64,000 nucleotides of DNA from an uncultured Oscillospiraceae bacterium (GTDB taxonomy: Bacteria > Bacillota > Clostridia > Oscillospirales > Oscillospiraceae): the NCBI GenBank assembly GCA_934573855.1, contig CAKTMF010000003.1, positions 62,001 to 126,000 on the forward strand, in the 5' to 3' direction. The first letter of the stretch is position 1; the number at the start of each line of letters is the position of its first letter. The notes beneath the pieces are model-generated. The model saw only the letters and a program-made list of their open reading frames with translations. It ran no database searches and was not told where the DNA came from. Shown here in pieces: positions 27,276 to 35,664 of the stretch. Both the position numbers and the translations under genes were made by a program.

Positions 27276-28187
27276 ATGAAACGTATCATCATGTCTGCGG
27301 CGGCCCTTGTGATGGCGCTGCTGCTCCTTGCCGGAATTGGCGCACCGTCCTATGCGCAGGGTATGGCGCCAATCGCCGAAAACCTTGAATTCACCACCTA
27401 CAGAAACACATCCTTCGGAGGAAATCTTTCTGCGTATGACTCCGACGGAGACGAACTCTGCTTCGAGATAACTACCGCGCCTATAAAGGGCGACATAGAG
27501 CTTATGGACGACGGCAGCTTTGTTTATACGCCGCGCCAGAATAAAAAAGGCAAGGATTATTTCGGCTATCGCGCCGTCGACAGCGAAGGCAACGGCTCAC
27601 AGGAGGCCACCGTCATCATCACCATCGAAAAGCAGAAGTCAAATGTCTCCTACTCCGATATGGAGGGAAGCCCTGCCGAATATGCCTCTATCCTTTTGAG
27701 CGAGCGTGGAGTGTTTACCGGCCAGCAGCTCTGCGGCCAGTATCAGTTCTGCCCGAATGAGACGGTCAGCCGCGGAGAGTTCATGAGCATGTGCATGCTC
27801 CTCGCGGGCAATGACGTCGTATCCGGCGTGATGAATACCGGCTACTCCGACGACGAGAGCATACCAGAGTGGATGAAGGGCTATGTTTCCGCCGCGGCCA
27901 TAAACGGCTTTAGCTTCGGCGGTACGGATGAAAGCACCACGGAATTTGACGCCGCGCGCCCAATCAGCAAGACTGAAGCTGCGGTAATGCTCAGCGATAT
28001 TCTCGGCCTGAAGGCGGTATCTTATCTTCCTCTTTACGAGGAGCTTGACGCCGAAGCGGCACAGGCCTGCGCGAACCTCAGCGCCTATGGCGTCGTCAGA
28101 GAGGGAAGACTTATCGGAGACGAGATGACCCGCGCGGAAGCTGCAATGCTCCTTGCGTCCGCGATCAACATTATTGATAATAACTGA
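27276..28187 (+). CDS. Secreted protein with a cadherin-like Ig domain and SLH repeats
   Basis: This 303-residue protein has a signal peptide (MKRIIMSAAALVMALLLL..., cleaved near AQG at about residue 29). An Ig/cadherin-like beta domain follows (about 35-125), with DSDGDELCFEITTAPIKGD and the YTPRQNKKGKDYFGYRAVD pattern of tandem bacterial Ig domains. Three S-layer-homology-like repeats come next: TVSRGEFMSMCM, PISKTEAAVML and MTRAEAAMLL. SLH repeats usually bind pyruvylated secondary wall polymer, so this is probably wall-associated. GGGAGG precedes the ATG. Function beyond surface attachment is unknown. Confidence 0.82.
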   Translation: MKRIIMSAAALVMALLLLAGIGAPSYAQGMAPIAENLEFTTYRNTSFGGNLSAYDSDGDELCFEITTAPIKGDIELMDDGSFVYTPRQNKKGKDYFGYRAVDSEGNGSQEATVIITIEKQKSNVSYSDMEGSPAEYASILLSERGVFTGQQLCGQYQFCPNETVSRGEFMSMCMLLAGNDVVSGVMNTGYSDDESIPEWMKGYVSAAAINGFSFGGTDESTTEFDAARPISKTEAAVMLSDILGLKAVSYLPLYEELDAEAAQACANLSAYGVVREGRLIGDEMTRAEAAMLLASAINIIDNN

Positions 28188-28191
28188 ATCC

Positions 28192-28220
28192 GTGCCGGGT
28201 CATGCCCGGCATTTTTCTTT
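28192..28220 (+). terminator. Terminator of the SLH protein gene
   Basis: TGCCGGG pairs with CCCGGCA around TCATG, and TTTTTCTTT follows directly. Confidence 0.85.
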
Positions 28221-28241
28221 GTCTCACTGCGGCACTATATC

Positions 28242-28270
28242 TTGAGGTTTGCGCCGGGTAATGGTATAAT
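28242..28270 (+). promoter_or_regulatory. Sigma-A promoter of the uvrB operon
   Basis: A -35 TTGAGG and a perfect -10 TATAAT are separated by 17 bp, about 35 bp before the uvrB start. I see no clear LexA/DinR box near it. Confidence 0.65.
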
Positions 28271-28304
28271 AATCAAATAAGAACATTCTCAGAATGGAGC
28301 GCTT

Positions 28305-30269
28305 ATGGATAAATTCAAGCTTGTGTCTTCCTATCAGCCTACCGGTGACCAGCCGGAGGCTATTGATACTCTCGTCGCCGGGATCGAAAACGGAATAGAC
28401 GAGCAGGTGCTTTTGGGCGTCACCGGCTCGGGTAAGACCTTTACCATGGCGAACGTTATCGCGCGGGTGAACCGGCCCGCTCTCGTTCTTGCCCACAATA
28501 AAACTCTCGCGGCGCAGCTGTGCAGCGAGTTCAAGGAGTTTTTCCCCGAAAACGCCGTAGAGTATTTTGTGTCTTACTACGACTATTACCAGCCCGAGGC
28601 GTACATACCACACACAGATACCTTTATAGAAAAGGACGCCTCCACGAACGACGAGATAGACCGTCTGCGCATAAGCGCCACCTGCTCGCTCCTCGAGCGG
28701 CGCGACGTTATCGTCGTCTCCTCGGTGAGCTGTATATACGGTCTCGGCGAGCCGGACGATTTCGCAAAGATGATGATATCCCTGCGTGTGGGGCAGACCT
28801 TCGAGATAGAGAAGCTCCTGAGGCGTCTCATCGAGATACGCTACGAACGCAACGACATCGCCTTTGCCCGCAACATGTTCCGCGTCAGGGGCGACACCGT
28901 GGAGATATTCCCGGCGTACTCGAACGACAAGGCGATAAGGGTGGAGTTTTTCGGTGACGAGATCGACCGGATAAGCGAGGTGAACGTCGTTACCGGCGTT
29001 CCGATACGCTATCTCAGTCACGCCGCCGTATACCCCGCCAGCCACTATGTCACCACCAAGGACAAGCTGGACGCCGCGATAGGCCGTATCCGCGAGGAGT
29101 GCGACGAACGCGAGCGGTATTTCAAGGAGAACGAAAAATTTGTCGAGGCTCAGCGTATCCGCCAGCGTACCGACTACGATATCGAGATGATACAGGAGCT
29201 GGGCTATTGCAGCGGTATCGAGAATTATTCGCGCGTTATCTCGAACCGCGCGCCCGGAACGCCCCCCATGACGCTGCTCGATTATTTCCCGGATGATTTT
29301 CTCCTCTTTGTGGACGAGAGCCATGTAACGCTCCCGCAGGTGAGGGCCATGTACCGCGGCGACCGTGCGCGTAAGGAGGCGCTCGTCGAGTATGGCTTTC
29401 GCCTTCCGTCCGCGTTTGACAACAGACCTCTCAAGTTTGAGGAGTTTGCCCAAAGGATCCACCAGCGCGTGTACGTCTCCGCCACGCCCGGAGAGTATGA
29501 GCGGGAACGAGCGGGACAGATTGCCGAGCAGATCATCCGCCCGACGGGGCTTCTCGACCCGGAGATATTTGTCCGACCCACGGAAAACCAGATCGACGAC
29601 CTCATCGACGAGATCCGCAAAAAGACGGAGATGGGTCAGCGCACGCTGGTGACGACGCTTACGAAGAAGATGGCGGAGGACCTGACGGAATATCTCACGA
29701 ATATCGGTATCCGCTGCCGCTATATGCACCACGACGTCGGCACGATAGAACGCATGGAAATAATCCGCGACCTGCGCCTCGGCGAATTTGACGTCCTTAT
29801 CGGCATAAACCTCCTCCGCGAGGGCCTTGATATACCCGAGGTCGGCATGGTGGCCATACTCGACGCGGATAAGGAGGGCTTCCTCCGCAGCGAGACGAGC
29901 CTTATCCAGACCGTGGGCCGCGCCGCGAGAAACGCGGACAGCTTCGTCATCATGTACGCTGACACGATAACGCCCTCCATGCGCGCCTGCATTGACGAGA
30001 CGCAGCGCCGCCGTGCAAAGCAGATCGCATATAACGAGGAGCATGGTATAGTCCCCAAGACCATTGTCAAGAGCGTGCGCGAGCTTATCGAGATATCTGC
30101 GGAGCCTACCGAGATAACAAAGAAGAACGGCGTTAAAATGACTGAGCACGAGCGCAAGGCTGCCATAGAGCAGCTTGAGTCCAAGATGCGCAAGGCCGCA
30201 CAGATGCTCGAGTACGAGATCGCCGCACAGCTTCGCGACGAGATCATAAGACTCCGCGGCCAGAAATGA
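28305..30269 (+). CDS. uvrB: Excinuclease ABC subunit B
   Basis: UvrB is the damage-verifying helicase of nucleotide excision repair. It is 654 residues long. It shows Walker A GVTGSGKTF, the beta-hairpin region YYDYYQPEAYIP, Walker B FVDESHV, motif V INLLREGLDIPEVG and motif VI QTVGRAARN. The C-terminal UVR domain (EQLESKMRKAAQMLEYE), which binds UvrC, is intact. AATGGAGC precedes the ATG. polA follows with only a short gap. uvrA and uvrC are not in this window. Confidence 0.97.
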   Translation: MDKFKLVSSYQPTGDQPEAIDTLVAGIENGIDEQVLLGVTGSGKTFTMANVIARVNRPALVLAHNKTLAAQLCSEFKEFFPENAVEYFVSYYDYYQPEAYIPHTDTFIEKDASTNDEIDRLRISATCSLLERRDVIVVSSVSCIYGLGEPDDFAKMMISLRVGQTFEIEKLLRRLIEIRYERNDIAFARNMFRVRGDTVEIFPAYSNDKAIRVEFFGDEIDRISEVNVVTGVPIRYLSHAAVYPASHYVTTKDKLDAAIGRIREECDERERYFKENEKFVEAQRIRQRTDYDIEMIQELGYCSGIENYSRVISNRAPGTPPMTLLDYFPDDFLLFVDESHVTLPQVRAMYRGDRARKEALVEYGFRLPSAFDNRPLKFEEFAQRIHQRVYVSATPGEYERERAGQIAEQIIRPTGLLDPEIFVRPTENQIDDLIDEIRKKTEMGQRTLVTTLTKKMAEDLTEYLTNIGIRCRYMHHDVGTIERMEIIRDLRLGEFDVLIGINLLREGLDIPEVGMVAILDADKEGFLRSETSLIQTVGRAARNADSFVIMYADTITPSMRACIDETQRRRAKQIAYNEEHGIVPKTIVKSVRELIEISAEPTEITKKNGVKMTEHERKAAIEQLESKMRKAAQMLEYEIAAQLRDEIIRLRGQK

Positions 30270-30277
30270 GGCAGAAT

Positions 30278-32839
30278 ATGAAACTGATGATACTCGACGG
30301 CAACAGCATAGTTAACCGCGCTTTTTACGGCGTCAGGCAGCTCAATGCCCCGGATGGAACGCCCACCAACGCCGTCTATGGCTTTCTTGCCATCCTCCGG
30401 CGGCTATTGGACGAGCAGAAGCCCGACGCGGTATGTGTCAGCTTTGATCTCAAGGCGCCGACCTTCCGCCACAAGGCTTACGACGCCTATAAGGCACAGC
30501 GCAAGGCTATGCCCGAGGAGCTTGCCGTTCAGATGCCGCTCCTCAAGGAGACCCTCGACGCGATGGGCATACGCCGCTATGAGCTTGAGGGGTACGAGGC
30601 GGACGATATCCTCGGCACAGCCGCCGCCGTGTGCGAGAAGGACGGCTGGCAGTGCGTCATCGTCACCGGTGATAAGGACAGCCTCCAGCTTATAACCGAC
30701 ACCACCTGCGTCTGCAATGTCAAGACGCGCATGGGTCAGACGGAAACGACGGTATATACCCCGGAGCTTTTCCGGGAAGAGTACGGCTTCGAGCCTGTGC
30801 GCATGGTGGACCTCAAGGCACTGATGGGCGACAGCTCCGACAATATCCCCGGCGTCCCCGGCATCGGCGAAAAGACCGCGATGGATCTTGTGCGGCGCTA
30901 CGGCACCGTTGACGCGATATACAACGGCCTTGCCTCCCTGGACATTAAGGACGGAGTGCGCAAAAAACTTGCCGCGGGGGAGGAGAGCGCCAGAAAGTCC
31001 TATTGGCTCGCGACTATCTGCCGAGACATACCAATCGAGTTCGTCCCGGAGGAGAACGTGTGGAACAACAGCTACACCCCCGCACTCTATGGGATATTCA
31101 AGCGCCTCGGCTTTAATAAATTCATCGAGAAATGGGGTATCAGACCCGAGGAACAAAGCGCCGGGATTGCGGCCGAAGCACCCGACGCCGCGCACCTTAA
31201 GACAATAGACGACGCCGGTATCGACGAGATCATTTCCGCCGTGGAGAGTGCTCAATACGTCGCGGTGGCGGCGCTTGACGGACTTGACCGTATCGAACTC
31301 TGCGACGGCAAATGTGTCTATACTGCCGCGTGGACGCAGTACGGCGAGCAGTATAACGAACTTCTAAGAGCGGTTTTCAACTCCGGCGTCAAAAAGGTAG
31401 GCCACAACGTTAAGGACCTGATGGGACTTCTTATAAAGGAAAAACTCGGCACGGACGGCTTCGTGTTCGACACGGCGCTCGCGGCATATCTCCTTGAGGC
31501 GACGGAGAGCGACTACGCGCCGGAGCGCATTTCTGTGCGCTATGCGGGACGTGAGCTGAGCGGGACGGAGGCGGCATTCACGCTTTATCCCATCCTTGAC
31601 GGAAAGCTCAGGGGGCTTGAAATGGACAAGCTCTATTATTCGGCGGAGCTGCCGCTCTGCAGCGTCCTTGCCGACATGGAGAACGTGGGCTTTTACGTCG
31701 ATAGAGGCGCACTTTATCAGTTCGGCGAGAGCCTGAACGCGGGGATCGCCGCGCTGCAGGAGAGTATATGGAGCCATGCGGGACATGAGTTCAACATCAA
31801 TTCCCCAAAGCAGCTCGGCGAGGTGCTTTTTGACGAGCTTATGCTCCCATCGGGCAAAAAGACAAAGACCGGCTGGAGTACTAACGCGGACGTCCTTGAA
31901 AAGCTACGGGGCAAGCACCCGATAGTTGACGAGGTGCTTGACTACCGCATGCTCACCAAGCTCAAGTCCACCTATGCCGAGGGACTTTTGAAGGTCATCT
32001 CCGCCGACGGACGTATTCACACGAACTTTCAGATGACCGTCACGGCGACCGGCCGCCTCTCATCCACCGAGCCGAACCTTCAGAATATCCCGGTCAGAAA
32101 GAAGCTAGGCGCGGAGATAAGGAAGATGTTTACTGCCGCGCCCGGAATGGTGCTTGTGGACGCGGACTACAGCCAGATAGAGCTGAGGCTCCTCGCGCAC
32201 ATATCCGATGACAAGACGATGCAGGAGGCATTTTTGAGCGGGGAAGACTTCCACGCTGTGACCGCCTCGAATGTTTTCAACGTACCTCTTGACGAGGTGA
32301 CACCCGTCCTCCGCAGCAGGGCCAAGGCGGTGAATTTCGGCATAGTCTACGGCATTTCGGCGTACTCGCTTTCCCAGGACATCGGCGTCTGGCCGAGCGA
32401 AGCCAAGGCTTACATGGACGCCTATATGGAAAAGTACCACGGCGTCCGGGATTATATGAAGCGCATAGTCGAGCAGGCGCGCGAACAGGGCTATGTGACC
32501 ACGCTGTACGGCCGCAGGCGCTACCTCCCCGAGCTTAAAAGCAGCAATTTCAATATGCGTTCCTTCGGCGAACGCGTGGCTCTGAACATGCCGATACAGG
32601 GTACGGCCGCTGACATCATCAAGCTCGCCATGGTGAACGTCCACAGGCGGCTCGAAAAAGAAGACCTGCGGGCAAAGCTCATCCTGCAGGTACACGACGA
32701 GCTTATCGTTGAGTGTCCCGAAAACGAGCGTGAGGCCGTCTCTGCCATCCTCCGCGAGGAGATGGAGCAGGTGGCTGCGCTCCGTGTTCCGCTCGTCGCC
32801 GAGGCAAACTCCGGCAAGAGCTGGGCGGAGGCGCATTGA
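30278..32839 (+). CDS. polA: DNA polymerase I
   Basis: PolA fills gaps and removes primers. It is 853 residues long. The N-terminal 5' nuclease domain (about 1-290) has DGNSIVNRAFYG, EADDILGT, TGDKDSLQL and GDSSDNIPGVPGIGEKTA. The middle region (about 305-465) has the 3'-5' exonuclease fold but lacks the catalytic DxE signature, so proofreading is probably absent. The polymerase domain has motif A DYSQIELRLLAHI, motif B RSRAKAVNFGIVYG and motif C QVHDELIVE. The ATG at 30278 is favoured because GAGG stands 6 nt before it; an in-frame ATG four codons upstream overlaps the uvrB stop. Confidence 0.96.
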   Translation: MKLMILDGNSIVNRAFYGVRQLNAPDGTPTNAVYGFLAILRRLLDEQKPDAVCVSFDLKAPTFRHKAYDAYKAQRKAMPEELAVQMPLLKETLDAMGIRRYELEGYEADDILGTAAAVCEKDGWQCVIVTGDKDSLQLITDTTCVCNVKTRMGQTETTVYTPELFREEYGFEPVRMVDLKALMGDSSDNIPGVPGIGEKTAMDLVRRYGTVDAIYNGLASLDIKDGVRKKLAAGEESARKSYWLATICRDIPIEFVPEENVWNNSYTPALYGIFKRLGFNKFIEKWGIRPEEQSAGIAAEAPDAAHLKTIDDAGIDEIISAVESAQYVAVAALDGLDRIELCDGKCVYTAAWTQYGEQYNELLRAVFNSGVKKVGHNVKDLMGLLIKEKLGTDGFVFDTALAAYLLEATESDYAPERISVRYAGRELSGTEAAFTLYPILDGKLRGLEMDKLYYSAELPLCSVLADMENVGFYVDRGALYQFGESLNAGIAALQESIWSHAGHEFNINSPKQLGEVLFDELMLPSGKKTKTGWSTNADVLEKLRGKHPIVDEVLDYRMLTKLKSTYAEGLLKVISADGRIHTNFQMTVTATGRLSSTEPNLQNIPVRKKLGAEIRKMFTAAPGMVLVDADYSQIELRLLAHISDDKTMQEAFLSGEDFHAVTASNVFNVPLDEVTPVLRSRAKAVNFGIVYGISAYSLSQDIGVWPSEAKAYMDAYMEKYHGVRDYMKRIVEQAREQGYVTTLYGRRRYLPELKSSNFNMRSFGERVALNMPIQGTAADIIKLAMVNVHRRLEKEDLRAKLILQVHDELIVECPENEREAVSAILREEMEQVAALRVPLVAEANSGKSWAEAH

Positions 32840-33315
32840 TGGACTGCGTGATATACGACGCCTCTCCCGGAGACATTCCGGAGATAGAGGAGATCGAGCG
32901 GCAGTGCTTTTCAATGCCGTGGACGGAGGCGCAGCTTGCCTCACAGCTTCGCGGCGACAGGCACGAGTTTCTTGCCGCAAAGGCCCCGGACGGCACGGTC
33001 TGCGGCTATGTCGGGATGATGTATGTGCTTGATGAAGGCTATATATCTAATGTCGCCGTCAGTCCCGGCTGCCGGCGGCAGGGGATAGCCGACATGCTCA
33101 TCGGAGAGCTTCTTGACCGTGCGGCTCGGCTCGGACTCTCATTCGTTACTCTTGAGGTCCGCGAGAGCAACGCCCCGGCCATCGCGCTTTACTCGAAGCA
33201 CGGCTTCAAGCCCGTCGGGATGAGAAAAAACTACTATGAAAAACCGCGCGAAAATGCTATACTTATGACGACTTTTTTGAAAGAGATGAACCGAATTGAA
33301 AATACTTGCCTTTGA
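32839..33315 (+). CDS. rimI: Ribosomal protein S18-alanine N-acetyltransferase (RimI-like)
   Basis: This 158-residue GNAT-fold protein has VAVSPGCRRQGIADMLIGEL, the acetyl-CoA pyrophosphate-binding R/Q-x-x-G-x-G/A motif. A C-terminal NAPAIALYSKHGFKPVGMRKNYY, typical of RimI, follows. It sits directly before tsaD, the usual neighbourhood. The ATG overlaps the polA stop (TGATG). RimI acetylates the N terminus of S18; substrates in Gram-positives are less well established. Confidence 0.92.
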   Translation: MDCVIYDASPGDIPEIEEIERQCFSMPWTEAQLASQLRGDRHEFLAAKAPDGTVCGYVGMMYVLDEGYISNVAVSPGCRRQGIADMLIGELLDRAARLGLSFVTLEVRESNAPAIALYSKHGFKPVGMRKNYYEKPRENAILMTTFLKEMNRIENTCL

Positions 33316-34297
33316 ATCCACCTGTGATGAGACCGCCGTTGCGATAGTCGAGGACGGCCGCAAAATACTCACCGATCAGATTTTTTCCCAGGCCGATCTC
33401 CACGCTGTTTATGGCGGCGTCGTGCCTGAGATCGCGTCGCGCTGCCATGTGGAGTCCATCTCCATCCTTGCCCAGCGCGCCATCGAGGCCGCGGGGATCA
33501 GCCGCGCGGAGATAGACGCCGTCGCCGTTTCCTACGCGCCGGGGCTTATCGGCGCGGTGCTTGTGGGCGTGAATTTTGCTAAGTCCTGCGCTCTTGCGCT
33601 GGGCGTGCCGCTCATTCCGGTACACCATATCCGCGGCCATATCGCGGCGAACTATCTCGCCTATCCCGAGCTCGAGCCGCCGTTTCTCTGCCTTGCCGTT
33701 TCAGGTGGGAACAGCATACTTGTCGATGTGCGCGGTTATACGGACATGAAGATAATCGGCGCGACTCGCGACGACGCGGCGGGCGAGTGCTTCGATAAGA
33801 CGGCCCGTGTGCTGGGTCTTCCGTACCCCGGTGGGAAGCCCATCGACGACCTTTCTCAGGGCGGCGACGATACCAAGTATCATTTCCCGATCGCCCATGT
33901 GGACGGCAACCCCTACGACATGAGCTTTTCGGGACTCAAGACCGCGGTCATAAATCTCGTACACAACGCCGAGCAGAAGGGTGAGGAGATCGACAGACGC
34001 GCCCTCGCTGCCTCGTTCACAAAGGCGGTCAGCGACAGCCTCGTGCCGCGTACCATGATGGCGGCAAAGGAGCTTGGCTATGATAAAATAGTCGTAGCGG
34101 GCGGAGTCGCTGCGAACTCCCGTATCCGCGCGGACTTTCGTGCCGCGACCGAAAAACAGGGCTGCTCGCTCTATGTCCCGCCGCTCAGGCTTTGCGGCGA
34201 CAACGGCGCGATGATAGGCGCGCAGGGCTACTATGAGTATCTTGCCGGGACGAGGGCCGGCAGCGACCTGAACGCCTACGCCACCATGGAGCTGTAA
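33296..34297 (+). CDS. tsaD: tRNA N6-adenosine threonylcarbamoyltransferase
   Basis: TsaD transfers the threonylcarbamoyl group to A37 of tRNAs that read ANN codons. It is 333 residues long. It has the family start KILAFESTCDETAVAI, the metal-binding HHIRGH and a nucleotide-binding VAGGVAANSRIRADF near the C terminus. The start is TTG at 33296 with AAAGAG before it, overlapping rimI by 20 nt. The partner subunits tsaB and tsaE are not in the window. The ACG-reading tRNA-Thr downstream is a plausible substrate. Confidence 0.96.
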   Translation: MKILAFESTCDETAVAIVEDGRKILTDQIFSQADLHAVYGGVVPEIASRCHVESISILAQRAIEAAGISRAEIDAVAVSYAPGLIGAVLVGVNFAKSCALALGVPLIPVHHIRGHIAANYLAYPELEPPFLCLAVSGGNSILVDVRGYTDMKIIGATRDDAAGECFDKTARVLGLPYPGGKPIDDLSQGGDDTKYHFPIAHVDGNPYDMSFSGLKTAVINLVHNAEQKGEEIDRRALAASFTKAVSDSLVPRTMMAAKELGYDKIVVAGGVAANSRIRADFRAATEKQGCSLYVPPLRLCGDNGAMIGAQGYYEYLAGTRAGSDLNAYATMEL

Positions 34298-34330
34298 GCT
34301 CTGGACAAATAAAAAGGAAGGAGAAGACAC

Positions 34331-35014
34331 ATGAGCGTACACGACGGACACCGGGAGCGCATGAAAAGCAGCTTCAAGAAGAACGGGCTTGACAGCATGA
34401 ACGACGTGAACGCCCTTGAGCTTCTCCTTTTCTACGCCATCCCCAGACGCGACACAAACGTTATCGCGCATGCGCTCCTTGATCACTTCGGTTCGCTCTC
34501 CCGCGTATTCAACGCGTCCATTCAGGAGCTGTGCGCGGTAGAGGGAGTGGGGGAGAACACGGCGGTACTTATCTCGATGATCCCTCAGCTCGTCCGCAAA
34601 AGCATGGTCTCGGACGCGGAAAAAATAACGGTGATAAAAAACTCGAAGGACGCGGGGAAGTATCTTGTGCCGCGCTTTGCATTTGAGCAGGACGAGGTAG
34701 CGCTGCTTGTGTGCCTCGACTCGCAAAAGCGTGTTATAGGGTGCTTTGAGCTTGGCCGCGGAGTTGTAAATAAGGTCTCTGTCGACGTCCGCAAGGTGGT
34801 CGAGCTTGCGCTCCGCTATAAGGCGTCGTCCGTTATCCTCTCGCACAATCACCCCGATTCGTTTGCTCTGCCGTCGCTTGCTGACACCGCCATGACGGAG
34901 CAGCTCTATCGCTCTCTCAGACTCGTGGGCATTACGCTTGCCGACCATATCATCGTTTCCGGCGAGGACTACGTTTCCTATCTCGATTCCGGTATGCTCG
35001 TTGGAATAAGGTAA
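34331..35014 (+). CDS. radC: RadC family JAB-domain protein
   Basis: This 227-residue protein has an N-terminal helix-hairpin-helix region (about 10-85, with VEGVGENTAVLI). The RadC JAB/MPN domain follows, with the metal-binding SHNHPDSFALPSLAD. Despite its name the family's function is not settled; it was once linked to DNA repair. AAGGAAGGAG precedes the ATG. After it comes a long AT-rich gap. Confidence 0.92.
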   Translation: MSVHDGHRERMKSSFKKNGLDSMNDVNALELLLFYAIPRRDTNVIAHALLDHFGSLSRVFNASIQELCAVEGVGENTAVLISMIPQLVRKSMVSDAEKITVIKNSKDAGKYLVPRFAFEQDEVALLVCLDSQKRVIGCFELGRGVVNKVSVDVRKVVELALRYKASSVILSHNHPDSFALPSLADTAMTEQLYRSLRLVGITLADHIIVSGEDYVSYLDSGMLVGIR

Positions 35015-35395
35015 CATTACTTGCTTATGTAAACTATTAACTGTTTCTTTTTCGTAACTCGTGGCCGATTGCGCTTTTGCCGAAAAAGCCGGATTTAGCC
35101 GCAAACCGTTGACAAAGCACTTGTTTTCCAATGTTGAAAACTATGTTGAAAATGTTGATAACTATTTGAAGAATAAAAATTTGTAAATATTATGTAACCG
35201 TGCGTGAGGGGCAGCAAGTGCAGAAAAAGGAGCATTTTACCTAATAATAAAATGTTAATGCGGCGATATATTCCTGACATTTTGACTGAATTTGTCAAAA
35301 CCGCGAATCATAAGTAACAGCATTATACGATATGTAATTAATGCCGCGTCCTCACATCTCCTGATCAGACGCGATGGCGTATACGCAAAAAAGAA
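35015..35395. other. AT-rich intergenic region without a supported gene
   Basis: About 380 bp of much lower GC than the surroundings. It contains the DnaA-box-like cluster at 35132-35161, a CATTTTA/TAAAATG inverted repeat (35233-35254) and a TTTTGAC/GTCAAAA inverted repeat (35280-35300). A 21-codon open frame exists near 35251 but its ribosome site is too far away, so I do not call it. No terminator is obvious after radC. Confidence 0.6.
35132..35161 (-). promoter_or_regulatory. Cluster of three DnaA-box-like 9-mers
   Basis: Read on the minus strand the boxes are TTATCAACA (35153-35161), TTTTCAACA (35144-35152) and TTTTCAACA (35132-35140). The first two abut and the third is 3 bp away, all in the same direction. 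The first differs from the consensus TTATCCACA at one base, the others at two. There is no dnaA or dnaN nearby. Confidence 0.4.
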
Positions 35396-35424
35396 TTGAC
35401 TTTTAATTGCGTTTCTGATATTCT
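35396..35424 (+). promoter_or_regulatory. Promoter of tRNA-Thr
   Basis: A -35 TTGACT and a -10 TATTCT are separated by 17 bp. The predicted transcript starts about 45 nt before the mature tRNA 5' end. Confidence 0.7.
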
Positions 35425-35476
35425 AAACGTTGCCGGGCAGCCGGAGGACGGCCGCATGCGGACTTCAATTTGATAT

Positions 35477-35552
35477 GCTAGTGTAGCTCAGTCGGTAGAG
35501 CAGCTGATTCGTAATCAGCAGGTCGTGTGTTCGAGTCACATCACTAGCTCCA
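35477..35552 (+). tRNA. tRNA-Thr (anticodon CGU)
   Basis: A 76-nt cloverleaf: acceptor GCTAGTG with CACTAGC, D stem GCTC/GAGC, anticodon stem GCTGA/TCAGC around loop TTCGTAA, T arm GTGTG-TTCGAGT-CACAT, and an encoded CCA. The anticodon CGT reads ACG (Thr). It has its own promoter and terminator. Confidence 0.96.
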
Positions 35553-35553
35553 G

Positions 35554-35590
35554 CACCGCAGACGACTGTATCTGCGGTGTTTTGTGTTTC
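35554..35590 (+). terminator. Terminator of tRNA-Thr
   Basis: A perfect 9-bp stem, CACCGCAGA pairing with TCTGCGGTG, is followed by TTTTGTGTTTC. Confidence 0.88.
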
Positions 35591-35603
35591 TCTAAAGATA
35601 TGG

Positions 35604-35632
35604 TTGACGGGCAAAAAACGGGTTGCTATAAT
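35604..35632 (+). promoter_or_regulatory. Sigma-A promoter of pfkA
   Basis: A -35 TTGACG and a perfect -10 TATAAT are separated by 17 bp, about 32 bp before the pfkA start. This is one of the strongest promoters in the window. Confidence 0.8.
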
Positions 35633-35664
35633 TAGACACACGAATTGTACAAAGAGGTGTACAT

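Noticed and set aside
28224..30149. 641-codon minus-strand frame opposite uvrB
   Set aside because: Mirror of uvrB; it begins and ends around that gene and has no start signals.
35100..35300. Replication origin
   Set aside because: Only three imperfect boxes, no dnaA or dnaN, and no sign of a large unwinding element; the cluster is kept as a lesser finding.
35251..35316. 21-codon open frame in the radC-tRNA gap
   Set aside because: The nearest GGAG is about 20 nt from the ATG, and nothing else supports it.
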